From NCBI GenBank assembly GCA_002701845.1, contig NZXG01000008.1, positions 59,856 through 123,855 on the forward strand: 64,000 nt of DNA, given 5' to 3'. The stretch is from Pseudomonadales bacterium. GTDB lineage: Bacteria; Pseudomonadota; Gammaproteobacteria; Pseudomonadales; Ketobacteraceae. This document shows positions 35,961-45,600 of the stretch, in pieces. Within the stretch, counting starts at the first letter, position 1; every line of letters begins with the position of its first letter. The translations under genes and the position numbers were made by a program. The notes below the pieces were generated by a model. It was given only the letters and a program-made list of their open reading frames with translations, was not told where the DNA came from and did not search any database.

Positions 35961-37955
35961 TCAGTTAGTGACCGTACCGGTCTCTTGACCGGTCCTTTTC
36001 GCGGTTTCCGCAGCGGTTCCGTTGGACACCGGCAAACTCAGATAGGACGCCAGCGCCTGGCTGCGATACACCCTGACCTCCCTGGCTGCATCGGGGTTGG
36101 TCTGCGGGGTCATATTGAAAACCTTACCCATGGCGTTGAGCACCACCAGCCGCAAGCGGTGTCCTTCGGGAAACTCGTAAGACGAGGGCATCATGGTGAT
36201 TTCCAGACGCACCGGCTGTCCCGGCGTCAGCAGGTTTTCGTCACGAGCATAGGCCCGGTGCCAGGGCAACCCCAGAAAATCATAGGGCGGCGTGTGCGTC
36301 TGGCGCAGGGAGGCCCGCAGCCGGCCGTCGGACACGTAGTGGGAAGTGCCATCCGGCGCCACATCCTCCAGCACCACGAAAATATCCGCATCCCGGTTAT
36401 CCGCCGCCAGCCACAGATTCATCACCGGCAGGCCGTCCAGGGTCAGGCGGTGGCGGAGGGGCGGTGACGTGTAAGTGAGCCCTTTGCGATCAAACTCCGC
36501 GCCGCCGGGCACCGAAGCCCCCACCACCGGTTCCAGATCCGTGGTAATACTGAAGTCCGCCCGGTAGCGGTCACTGCCACTCGCCGCCGCTGGCGATTGC
36601 CGTAGCAGGCTGCCGTCGTTAACCGAAGGCGCGGTGCCGGTGGGCCCGGCCCCCAGAAACCAGGACTGAGTTGCCACATCAGGTGGCGGCCAGCTGGCCG
36701 CAAACTGCCAGCGCTTGACGCGGGGTATCCGCCAGCCGGGAAAGAAGCGATAGGTTTTTGGCGTGGTCAGGGTGGCATAGTATACCGGCGGCTCATCCAT
36801 AATGCCGTTGTCGATACCCTTGAGCCAGTAATCGAAAAAGCGATGGACCTCGGCCAGTTGGTTAAGCCGGAACGGACTGCCAATAATGGAGTCGCCATGC
36901 ACCCCCTGGGTAATCAGCATCTTTACCGGGTTGGGCCAGTTGGCAAAGGTCATTACCGTATCCCGGCGTAAAAAATCATACCAGGCACCGAACACGTAGG
37001 CGGCCACGCCGCTGCGCTCGATCGTGTCCAGATAGTTACTGGCACTGGTGTCCTCCCAATAGGGTTTCGCGGCGTTGAGATAATCCGGCGACAGGCTGTC
37101 GCGATAGGGCAAATCCCGCAACAAACCGGTGAAGGCACCATTGTCCAGGTGTTGGTTAACAGCTTCCCACAGTTGATCCGGGTAACCGTCCCCGTCAGCG
37201 TCAACATCGCCATCCACGGGCACGGCAAACTTCACCTCCCGCTCCGGGTCCGGCGCCACCTCGCCGGCGCTGCCCCGGGTGATCCCACCCCGGGCCCAGG
37301 CGTCGTAATAGTTGAAATTGGTCACGCCAAAATAGGCGGCTTTCAGATAAGGCGGATTGGTGCTGATGGCTTCCAGCACGGTCTGACCGAAATAGGAGGC
37401 GCCCCACATGCCCACATTGCCGTCACTGAAAGGCTGAGTGTCCAGCCATTCAATCAGGTCGCGGGCGTCCCTGGCCTCCACCCGATCATTACCGGCGGCC
37501 CGGGACCCGTAAGAGGCCCCCAGCCCCCGCACATCGGCGCAGGCAATCACATAACCGTAGCGCACCAGGCTGGTAAGACCGCCGCGGAAAATGTAGGAAC
37601 CCACCGGCGTAAACGCATTCAGCGCTTCACCGCCCACACCTTTGAACAGGCTCATACCCCGGCCATAGGGGGTAAAGATAAAAATCACCGGTAACGGTTC
37701 TTCCACCACCTTGCCGTTTTGCACCGGGCGAAACAAATCCATGGCCAGCCGGGTACCATCGGACACCGCCACGTATTGCGAGGAGCGGCGCCAGCCGCCG
37801 AAGCGGGCCTCGGAATAGCCCTGATAGTGACCCGGCTGAGATACTGGCGACGCTTCCAGCGCCGCCGGCAGTGAAGCCAGCAGGGCCATTATTACCACCA
37901 CCCAGGCCCGGTTGAGTAAGGATCTCCACCCACTTGCCTGCCACTGGCGTCCCAT
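35961..37955 (-). CDS. Secreted CocE/NonD-family hydrolase
   Basis: A 664-residue alpha/beta-hydrolase of the X-Pro dipeptidyl-peptidase/cocaine-esterase type. A signal peptide (RSLLNRAWVVVIMALLASLP, ending AALEA) implies export. The nucleophile elbow GMWGASYFGQ is near residue 180, following VIACADVRGLGASYGS and NDRVEARDARDLIEWL; the C-terminal jelly-roll domain (about 440-655) ends RLVVLNAMGKVFNM. Probable esterase or acylase of unknown substrate. The start at 37955 (GAGG site 5 bp upstream) is preferred to a GTG two codons earlier. Confidence 0.85.
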   Translation of the reverse strand: MGRQWQASGWRSLLNRAWVVVIMALLASLPAALEASPVSQPGHYQGYSEARFGGWRRSSQYVAVSDGTRLAMDLFRPVQNGKVVEEPLPVIFIFTPYGRGMSLFKGVGGEALNAFTPVGSYIFRGGLTSLVRYGYVIACADVRGLGASYGSRAAGNDRVEARDARDLIEWLDTQPFSDGNVGMWGASYFGQTVLEAISTNPPYLKAAYFGVTNFNYYDAWARGGITRGSAGEVAPDPEREVKFAVPVDGDVDADGDGYPDQLWEAVNQHLDNGAFTGLLRDLPYRDSLSPDYLNAAKPYWEDTSASNYLDTIERSGVAAYVFGAWYDFLRRDTVMTFANWPNPVKMLITQGVHGDSIIGSPFRLNQLAEVHRFFDYWLKGIDNGIMDEPPVYYATLTTPKTYRFFPGWRIPRVKRWQFAASWPPPDVATQSWFLGAGPTGTAPSVNDGSLLRQSPAAASGSDRYRADFSITTDLEPVVGASVPGGAEFDRKGLTYTSPPLRHRLTLDGLPVMNLWLAADNRDADIFVVLEDVAPDGTSHYVSDGRLRASLRQTHTPPYDFLGLPWHRAYARDENLLTPGQPVRLEITMMPSSYEFPEGHRLRLVVLNAMGKVFNMTPQTNPDAAREVRVYRSQALASYLSLPVSNGTAAETAKRTGQETGTVTN

Positions 37956-38096
37956 AACCACCTCGTTATTCTTATTTTTTTTCAGCCGGAACCAACAGGC
38001 ACCGGCGCTCCTAGGGCAGCTTACGGGTCCCGGCGATTACAGTCCAGCGCAGCTGTGGTCATCGGACATCGGGCACCGCGCCCCGGGCAGCCCCGG

Positions 38097-38708
38097 CTAC
38101 CGCACCCAATCGGTCACCCGCTGGGCCAGGTCTGCCAGTACATCAGCCGGATCCATATCCGACGGCGGATTCACAATCAATTCCACGATCGTGGTGGAGA
38201 CCAGCAGCATCAGCAAATACAAACTGGTGCCGGGGGAGTCCAGGTGAACCTGCTCCCCGGCCTGCCGGTACATGGCGCTGGTAAATTGAGTCAGCCGGGG
38301 CCGGATGCGCTGCACCGCCGGCAAACGGTTGGTGTAGGGCACCTGGTAGTGAAACACCATCAGCAAAGCCCGCTCTCGCCGCAGTATCCGGTAAATGGCT
38401 GCAATCCAGCTTGCTGCTGCCTGTCCGGGTTTTTGCCGCAGCACCCGCGGCACCTCCGCCGAGAGCTGCCGCATCACCCGCTGCACCAGTTGCTCGGCCA
38501 CCTGCGCCACCAGGGCATCCTTATTGGGAAAATACTCATACAGCGAGGCAATGGCGACACCGGCCCGTTCCGCCACGTGATTGGTGGTGACACCCTGATA
38601 GCCGCGCTCCGCCAAAAGCTGAGTACAGGCTTCCACCAGGGCCTCGAAGGTGGCCCGGGAGCGAGCCTGTCGGGGCCACTTTTTGGGTTCAAAATCATAG
38701 GCTTGCAT
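38097..38708 (-). CDS. TetR-family regulator
   Basis: A 203-residue regulator with an N-terminal TetR helix-turn-helix (ATFEALVEACTQLLAERGYQGVTTNHVAERAGVAIASLYEYFPNKDALVAQVAEQL split across residues 19-73) and a helical ligand domain. It diverges from the MpaB-type oxygenase gene across a 99-bp gap with an inverted repeat, so it likely controls that gene and itself. The ligand is not predictable; C-terminal features resemble regulators of lipid metabolism only loosely. Confidence 0.85.
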   Translation of the reverse strand: MQAYDFEPKKWPRQARSRATFEALVEACTQLLAERGYQGVTTNHVAERAGVAIASLYEYFPNKDALVAQVAEQLVQRVMRQLSAEVPRVLRQKPGQAAASWIAAIYRILRRERALLMVFHYQVPYTNRLPAVQRIRPRLTQFTSAMYRQAGEQVHLDSPGTSLYLLMLLVSTTIVELIVNPPSDMDPADVLADLAQRVTDWVR

Positions 38709-38767
38709 TGACTTGGCGCGGCTCCGGCAGAGTGGGCTCAGATCCGAGTAAACCCAAGCAAATACTA

Positions 38768-38793
38768 GGATTAAAATACAGTAACACTAATCC
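38768..38793. promoter_or_regulatory. Possible TetR operator
   Basis: GGATTA (38768-38773) and TAATCC (38788-38793) form an inverted repeat with a 14-bp gap in the 99-bp region between the TetR gene and the oxygenase gene, just before the latter's AAGGAG ribosome site. Confidence 0.38.
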
Positions 38794-38807
38794 GCAAGGA
38801 GTGCCCC

Positions 38808-39617
38808 ATGGATGAGGTTCTGGCGCTGCGCTACGGCGGTGATATCCGCAACCTGCTGCTGGGCAATCGCACGTTTATCCTGCAACTGGCCCACCCCGCC
38901 GTGGGCGCCGGGGTGGTGCAACACTCCAATTTTCGGCAGGACCCCTGGCACCGGCTGCGGGAAATTGCCCATTCCGGGGACCGGATGATGTTCCATGGCC
39001 ATGACGCGGCGGAGGCGGAAGGCCGGCGCCTGCGGGAACTGCATCGCCACATCCATGGGCACGATGCCCACGGGCGGCGTTACCACGCGTTAAATCCCGA
39101 GGTATACGGCTGGGTGCATTTCGTGTTCTACGAAACCACCCTGGCCTGTCATCAGTTATTCGGGGACGGTGTGCCGGAGGCCCATCAGGAACTGTTGTTT
39201 CAAAACTGGCGCGCCTCCGGCGCCTATTTTGGGCTGCGGGACAAAGATCTGCCCGCCAGCCGGCAGGCATACTGGTCGAAATGGTGGCAGGTGCTTAGTG
39301 CCGGCCTGGAAACCAACGCCGCCATTGAATACATTCTCAACCTGAGCCAACACTGCCCGCCACCACCACCGGCCCTGCAACGACTGCCGGAGACGTTATG
39401 GCGGACCCTGTGGCGGGCCCTGGGCACCCGCAGTGATCTGGCCACCCGCGGCATGCTGCCCCCGGCATTACGCCAGCGACTGGGGCTGGAGTGGAACGCA
39501 ACCCAGGCGCGGGAGTTTGAACGCAACCGCCGCCGCATACAACGCCTGTTCCGGGCCCTGCCAGCGGACTGGCGTCTGCTGCCCGCCGCACGGCAGCGGT
39601 TACACGCGCTGCCCTGA
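38808..39617 (+). CDS. MpaB/Lcp-type oxygenase family protein (DUF2236)
   Basis: A 269-residue protein matching the DUF2236 fold: LQLAHPAVGAGVVQHSNFRQDPWHRL near the N-terminus (the AHP and DPW motifs), HIHGHDAHGRRYHALNPEVYGWVHFVFYETTL in the middle and the Arg-rich C-terminus with ERNRRRIQRLF. Members include latex-clearing heme oxygenase Lcp and fungal MpaB; the conserved His residues may bind heme, but the substrate is unknown. AAGGAG ribosome site 7 bp before the ATG. Divergent from a TetR gene that probably regulates it. Confidence 0.8.
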   Translation: MDEVLALRYGGDIRNLLLGNRTFILQLAHPAVGAGVVQHSNFRQDPWHRLREIAHSGDRMMFHGHDAAEAEGRRLRELHRHIHGHDAHGRRYHALNPEVYGWVHFVFYETTLACHQLFGDGVPEAHQELLFQNWRASGAYFGLRDKDLPASRQAYWSKWWQVLSAGLETNAAIEYILNLSQHCPPPPPALQRLPETLWRTLWRALGTRSDLATRGMLPPALRQRLGLEWNATQAREFERNRRRIQRLFRALPADWRLLPAARQRLHALP

Positions 39618-39631
39618 GCGGTGCTACGGTC

Positions 39632-39988
39632 TCAGTGGCTATCCCCTGAATCCAGTCGGCGGATTTCGGCAATCAGCTGGCGGGCCAGATCCCGGGTGTT
39701 GGCACGGATCATCTGTACCCCACTGCTGATCAGCAGCTTCACCACCGCCACCAGCAGAAACGCCGATAACAGGATCGACAACATACCGCTGATTCTGAAA
39801 AAGCCCACCGGCAGCACCATGCTGCCCTGGGACAACCGCATGGTGCGATCGGCCTCCGGCAGGCTGGTGAGCATCGCATAGATGGGAAACTGGTCCGGGT
39901 TGCGCAGATATACGCCGAACTGCTGGATACCCAGCAACAACAGGGCAACCCCAAGCACCAGGAAGCCATAGCCAATCAACTTTGTCAT
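39632..39988 (-). CDS. Small membrane protein of unknown function
   Basis: A 118-residue protein with two membrane helices (about 5-25 and 66-90) separated by a periplasmic or cytoplasmic loop (LRNPDQFPIYAMLTSLPEADRTM) and a basic C-terminal helix (RANTRDLARQLIAEIRRLDSG). No family is recognised. The ATG at 39988 has an AGAGG site 6 bp upstream; a GTG two codons earlier is less likely. Convergent with the preceding oxygenase gene and divergent from rsmE. Confidence 0.62.
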   Translation of the reverse strand: MTKLIGYGFLVLGVALLLLGIQQFGVYLRNPDQFPIYAMLTSLPEADRTMRLSQGSMVLPVGFFRISGMLSILLSAFLLVAVVKLLISSGVQMIRANTRDLARQLIAEIRRLDSGDSH

Positions 39989-40082
39989 GATCACCTCTGC
40001 AGGTCAGGCCGGGACAGTGGGGGCCGTTATGTTTTAGAATGCAGACATTATTCAATTCCCCAGGCCAGACATCGAATCTTCT

Positions 40083-40817
40083 ATGCGTACGCCCCGAATT
40101 TTTCAAAACCAGCCATTGCTGGAAGGCAACACCGTACAACTGGACGACAACGGCAGCCGCCACCTTAGCAAAGTGCTGCGGATGGGGGAAGGTGAGCCGG
40201 TGATCCTGTTTAACGGCACCGGCGGTGAGTATCACGGCCATATCGCCGGGATGGATGCCAAATCCGTGGCAGTGGAGCTGACTTTTTTCAATGAAGCCGA
40301 TCGGGTGGCACCGGTGGCGGTACACCTGGGTCAGGTACTGGGCAAGGGTGACCACATGGAATACGCCCTGCAAAAAGCCGTGGAACTGGGGGTCAGTGAG
40401 ATCACCCCGCTGTTGAGCCAACGCTGCGAGGTGAAACTGAAAGGCCAGCGCCTGGCGAAGAAACTGGAACAATGGCGGCATCTGCTGATCAGCGCCTGCG
40501 AGCAGAGTGGCCTTAATCTGATTCCCACGCTGCATCCACCACAGACACTGGCACACTGGGCCGAACACCAGCAGGCCGACAGGAAGTGGATATTGCATAC
40601 GGAGGCGTTGCCCACCGATCCCTTTACCGGGGAGGTGCCCACCAGCCTGTGTCTGGCGGTGGGGCCGGAAGGGGGGTTCAGCGATGACGAGGTGGAACAG
40701 GTGAAGGACTTCGGATTCGATGCCATCACCCTGGGGCCCAGAGTATGGCGCACGGAAACCGCTCCGGTGGTCATCATGAGCCTGATTCAGTACCGCTGGG
40801 GCGACTTCCTGCTGTAA
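40083..40817 (+). CDS. rsmE: RsmE, 16S rRNA m3U1498 methyltransferase
   Basis: A 244-residue SPOUT-class methyltransferase that methylates U1498 of 16S rRNA using SAM. It has an N-terminal PUA-like RNA-binding domain (about 1-75; RTPRIFQNQPL, SRHLSKVLRMGEG) and a trefoil-knot domain with ELGVSEITPLLSQRC, LAVGPEGGFSDDEVE and ITLGPRVWRTETAPV. Converges with chpC, 22 bp between stops. Confidence 0.95.
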   Translation: MRTPRIFQNQPLLEGNTVQLDDNGSRHLSKVLRMGEGEPVILFNGTGGEYHGHIAGMDAKSVAVELTFFNEADRVAPVAVHLGQVLGKGDHMEYALQKAVELGVSEITPLLSQRCEVKLKGQRLAKKLEQWRHLLISACEQSGLNLIPTLHPPQTLAHWAEHQQADRKWILHTEALPTDPFTGEVPTSLCLAVGPEGGFSDDEVEQVKDFGFDAITLGPRVWRTETAPVVIMSLIQYRWGDFLL

Positions 40818-40839
40818 TCAGGCGCTTTGAATATACGGC

Positions 40840-41289
40840 TTACAGGTTCTGGTTGAGCTGCTGTTCCACCTGCGCCAGATCCGGAATCACTGCCCGCTCG
40901 CCACTCACCAGCACCAGCGTGTCATAGGCGGGATCGGAGGACACCTCCTCCTCCACCAGTTCCTCGGGAAACACCCGCACCAGGCGCGGCAACCCCTGCA
41001 CCGAAATGGCGTAAAACGGCAGCTGGCATTCACCCACGCCATTGACCACCGCCAGACGCTGACCGCTGCCGGCGTCTTCCACGTCGGCAGCGTTCATCAA
41101 TTCAAGGGAGACCACTGGCACGGCCACCCCCCGCCATTGCACCTGACCCAGCAACCAGTCCGGTGCACCTTCCCGCCGTTCCGGCTGCTCCCAACTGACG
41201 ATTTCCGCCACCGCCACGTTGGGCAGCAACATGGGCCGCCCGATCATCGGGATCAGCAGGCTGGCAATTTGTTCCGGTGTTTCCGCCAT
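40840..41289 (-). CDS. chpC: ChpC, CheW-like adaptor
   Basis: A 149-residue CheW-domain protein (MLLPNVAVAEIVSWEQPERREGAPDWLLGQVQWRGVAVPVVSLE is spread over residues 18-62) at the end of the pilus chemosensory operon. In P. aeruginosa ChpC links additional signals to the ChpA kinase controlling twitching and cAMP. It follows chpB by 12 bp. Assignment rests on fold and on its position in the pilGHIJK-chpABC order. Confidence 0.85.
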   Translation of the reverse strand: MAETPEQIASLLIPMIGRPMLLPNVAVAEIVSWEQPERREGAPDWLLGQVQWRGVAVPVVSLELMNAADVEDAGSGQRLAVVNGVGECQLPFYAISVQGLPRLVRVFPEELVEEEVSSDPAYDTLVLVSGERAVIPDLAQVEQQLNQNL

Positions 41290-41301
41290 AATGTTTTCCG
41301 C

Positions 41302-42342
41302 TTAATTCACAATGGATTCAGGATACTGCTCAGCACAATACTGCACCAGGCGCCGGGCCAACTCCCCGGGGGAGCCACTGAAAGTGACGCAACCGGTGGC
41401 CCGGGCCGAGTCCGGCTGTAAGCTGTTGGCACAGGTCTCGGCGCTCTGGGCCCAGACTTCAATGCCCATCTGCTGCAGTTTGCTGGCCGCAATGGCGCCG
41501 TCGTTGCCCATGCCACTGAACAGTATAGCCCCGGTCTGAACCCCGAAGCGATCCGCCATCAGTGACATCAGCTGATCGATGGAAGGCGCGTAAGGCCCCT
41601 CCCAGGGCTCTTCATAAAGTTCCACCCGACCGAACTGGCTCACCGCCATCACCTGTTCAATGGGAGCGATCATCGCCTCCCCGTGACTGAGACAGCGGCC
41701 GGCGCGGGGTGTCTTGAAGCGAAACCGCGAATGGCGGCCCCAAACCTTGCTCAGGGTGGCATGGAATCCCGGGTCGATATGCTGGGCAATGACGAAGGCT
41801 ACGGGCAGCCCCGCCGGTAACACCTCAAAAAATTCCTTCACTGCCTCCGGCCCTCCCAGGGAGGCCCCCAGCACCCAGACGTTGGTGGCCGGTGGCCCCT
41901 GGTCCGGTAATTCATCCTCGTCCTGCGCCAGACAGGCACTGGGAATCTCGTTCACCAGGCGGGCCATGGACTGATCCTCCGGCCGGGGCGGGCCCAGGAT
42001 ATCCTGCAGCTTGGCGAAAATTTTTCGTTCCCAGCGCAAAAACGGCAGGCTGGTGACACTGGGGGCGTTACCCTCTCCCAACAGGATCGGGGCCCGGGAG
42101 ACCTCGAACAAATGCACGACAAGATCGGACCATTTGTCTTCGTCCTCGATATCCACCAGCCAGACATCCGCGCCGTCGCCGGTGACCAGTTCATCACTGA
42201 CCTTCTCCGGTGCCAGGCTGGTCGCCAGAACATAGCCCACCGACTCCACGGTCCGGCACACCACATGACGCTGCAGTGGCGAATCGGCAATCACTCCCAC
42301 CCGGGGATTGGCGCCGTGCCGGGAGTCAGGCTGCTGAGACAC
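41302..42342 (-). CDS. chpB: ChpB, CheB-like protein methylesterase
   Basis: A 346-residue protein with a degenerate receiver-like N-terminal part (about 12-130) and a CheB methylesterase domain (about 155-345) with the catalytic elements WVLGASLGGPEAVKEF (Ser), AQHIDPGFHATL (His) and FSGMGNDGAIAA (Asp). It should demethylate PilJ. The only plausible start is GTG at 42342, right beside the end of a MITE. In the reconstructed pre-insertion sequence AGGAAG in the chpA 3' end would sit 6 bp before this GTG; now no ribosome site precedes it, so translation may be reduced. Confidence 0.85.
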   Translation of the reverse strand: MSQQPDSRHGANPRVGVIADSPLQRHVVCRTVESVGYVLATSLAPEKVSDELVTGDGADVWLVDIEDEDKWSDLVVHLFEVSRAPILLGEGNAPSVTSLPFLRWERKIFAKLQDILGPPRPEDQSMARLVNEIPSACLAQDEDELPDQGPPATNVWVLGASLGGPEAVKEFFEVLPAGLPVAFVIAQHIDPGFHATLSKVWGRHSRFRFKTPRAGRCLSHGEAMIAPIEQVMAVSQFGRVELYEEPWEGPYAPSIDQLMSLMADRFGVQTGAILFSGMGNDGAIAASKLQQMGIEVWAQSAETCANSLQPDSARATGCVTFSGSPGELARRLVQYCAEQYPESIVN

Positions 42343-42344
42343 AC

Positions 42345-42613
42345 TAGGGCCTGTTCAGGCTAAATTGATAGTCACTGTTGCGGCTGAAATGTCGCCACTC
42401 TAGGCGCGAGGAGCGCAGTTTGGTTATTCCAGATAAGTGACGAGTAACAACGAGTGGGGGCGTTTCAGCCGCAACCCGCCGGGCTGGGGCCATTGTTCCG
42501 CCCAACTGCGTTATCAGTCGCTGATGTAGAGTCACTACACTGCTCTCCTTCTGCCTTGCTGGACGAAACAATGGCCCCAGCAGAGATTATCAATTTAGCC
42601 TGAACAGGCCCTA
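42345..42613. mobile_element. MITE at the chpA/chpB junction
   Basis: A non-coding 265-bp element (42347-42611) bounded by TA on each side. Terminal inverted repeats 42345-42370 and 42588-42613 are perfect over 26 bp (ending GGGCCTGTTCAGGC outward). Inner inverted repeats pair GTTGCGGCTGAAA (from 42377) with TTTCAGCCGCAAC (to 42475) and CTGGGGCCATTGTT (from 42484) with AACAATGGCCCCAG (to 42580). TA duplication suggests an IS630/Tc1 or IS5-type transposase in trans; none is in the window. Confidence 0.85.
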
Positions 42614-45600
42614 AGCTTCCTGTTTGATCAACTCTTCAATGGTGCTGAGAAGCACGGTTTCCTGATAGGGTTTACCCATATAGCGATTGACCCCGATGTT
42701 CATGGCCCGGTCCCGGTGCTTTTGACCGGTACGGGAGGTAATCATAATAATGGGCGTGTCCATCAGGCGTTCATCGTGGCGCACCTGAGTGGCCACTTCG
42801 AAGCCGTCCATCCGCGGCATTTCGATATCCAGCAACATGATGTCGGGCTTGATGTCCTGCAACTGGGTAATGGCATCCACCCCGTCCTTGGCGGTCACCA
42901 CGTCGTAACCGTTGCGCTCCAGCAGACGGCTGGTGACCTTGCGCACGGTCACCGAGTCGTCCACCACCATTACCAGCGGGGTGTCGTTCACCGCCTCTTT
43001 GGCCCGGGCCTGAGCCTCCAGCTCCAGGCTGGCATCCAGGCCGGCCTGGGCCTGCTCGGCGCGGATCACCGCGTTTACATCCAGAATGATCACCACGCTG
43101 CCGTCCCCGAGGATGGTGGCACCGGAAATACCGCTCACCGCCGCCAACTGCGGCCCCACGGATTTCACCACCACCTCGCGGGAACCCAGCAAAGCATCCA
43201 CCTGCAGGGCCACCGCATGATCACCGCCCCGCACCAGCATCACGGGAATGGGCTTGCTATGACTACTGAGGGTGGGGATCGGGTTGTTGTGCACATAGCG
43301 GCCCAGGTAGCGCATATTATACTGCTGTCCGGCGTATTCAAACTTGGGCGCATCGGGCTGGTAATAGGCTTCCAGTTCGTAGGGGCTGACCCGCACGATA
43401 CCCTCGATGTTATTCAACGGAATCGCGTACAGGTCATCCGCCACCCGCACCATCAGGGCCCGGTTCACCGACACCGTGAATGGCAGTCGCACCGTGAACT
43501 GGGAGCCGGCGCCGGGGGCGGAATGCAACCGTACGCTGCCACCCAGTTGCTTGATCTCACTGTGCACCACGTCCATACCCACACCACGACCGGAGATCTG
43601 CGTGACTTTTTCCGCAGTGCTGAAGCCGGGTTTGAAGATGAACTGCATGATTTCCTTATCGGTCAGCGGCGAGGACTCCCGCATCAACCCCCGCTCGATG
43701 GCCCGTTTTTTCACCCCTTCCAGATTGATGCCACGACCGTCGTCGGTCAGACGCAACACCACTTCGCCACCCTCCCGGGCCAGGTGAATGGTGATGCGGC
43801 CGGTTTCTTTCTTGCCTTTTTCAAGCCGTTGCTCCGGCGCCTCAAGGCCGTGGTCCACCGCGTTACGCAGCATATGCTCCAGGGGTGGCACCATCCGCTC
43901 CAGCACGGTCCGGTCCATCTCCCCTTCCGCGCCAATGATCTCCAGTTCGGCTTTCTTGCCCAACTCGCCGGCGATCTGGCGCACGATGCGACGCAGGCGT
44001 GGCACCATGCGGGAGAACGGCACCATGCGGGTGCGCATCAGACTTTCCTGCAGCTCGGAATTGATCCGGCCCTGTTGTACCAGTAAAGTTTCCGCATCCC
44101 GGGCCCGGTCCACCAGAGAGTCCCGCAGGTCGATCATATCGGAGATGGTTTCCCCCAGGGAACGGGACAACTGGTTCAGAGTGGAATAGCGGTCCATTTC
44201 CAGAGGATCGAAATCCTCGTAAATTTCGTTTTCCGACTGCTGCTGCTGATAGCGATACAGCACCTGCGCCTCAGTTTCGATGTCCAGCCGCCGTAACAGC
44301 TCGCGGGCGCGGTCGATGGTCATGCCGATTTCGTCGATGACGAAGTTAAAGTCTGTGATTTCCTGTTCGATACGACCCCGGAAAATGGAGGTTTCCCCGG
44401 CCAGGTTCACCAGGTTTTCCATCAGCTCCGAGGACACCTTCACACTCTCAGTGGGCGTGCGGCGGTTTTCTTCGGTATGGAATGCCGAAGCCGGCAGCAT
44501 CTCATCCGGTTTCGGTGCCACAAAACTTTCCGACTGCGGTTGCGGGGTGATGGGCACCACGTTATCCGCCGGGGCCACCGGCTCGTCACTGGCCACACTG
44601 GCGGGCGTTTCCCCGCCGGCGTGCCCAGCGGCGCTCTCATCCACCGCCGAGATCAGCTCACTGCCGTGTTGACGCAGATGCTCCATTTGCGCAAACAGCT
44701 TATCGTGTTCCGCCTGGACCCGGGCAAAGAACTGATCATCCATGGGCACCTGATCGGCTTCACTCTGAATCAGGTAACTTTCAAAGCCGTGACTGAGGTT
44801 GCCGATATGCATCAGGCCGGCCAGCCGCGCCCCCCCTTTCAGGGTGTGCAGCAACCGCTTCATTTCGTCCAGATGCTCGGGATTGTCCCGCTCCGCCAGC
44901 CAGGCATTGATGGTGTTGTCGATGCCCTCGGTAAGTTCCTCGGCTTCCTCCAGGAAGATTTCCAGGATTTCCGTGTCCACCGCCTCGCCTTCACCACCCA
45001 GGGCCGCCAGGGCCTCGTTGTCGGCGACGGGCTGGGGCTGCTCGACTGCGGCCGGTTCGGCAGGCGCTTCGCTGACCGCCGCCGGCGCGGCCGGGGCCAG
45101 ACGGCCATGCATAAAGTCGTCAATGCGCTGGATCAGATCCAGAGCGGGCTGTGCCTGTTGCCCGCTCTGGATGGTGTCGAACATTTCCGCCAGCCGGTCG
45201 TGGCACTGGTGCAGCAGTTCGAACAGTGCCGGGGTGGCGGTAAAGCGTTTCTCGTGCAGCCCTTCGTACAGGTTCTCCAGATTGTGGGCCAGATCCCCCA
45301 TTTCCCGCATGTCCGACATGCGGGCACCACCCTTGAGGGTGTGCAGACTGCGCTGCAGACTGGCCACCACGCTCAGGTCTTCGGGTGCCTGGGTCCACTG
45401 CTGCAGTTGCTCGGCGGTGGATTCCAGAATCTCCACCGCCTCTTCCAGGAATATTTCCACCAGTTCGGGGTCGTAATCCCCGGCCACGTCCGCCACCGGT
45501 TCCGGCGTTGGCGCCTCCTCTTCCAGATGGTCGATCTCCTCAAACTGCAGTTCCGCTTCTTCCGCCTCAGACGCCTCCACCACAAATTCATCCGCCTCCA

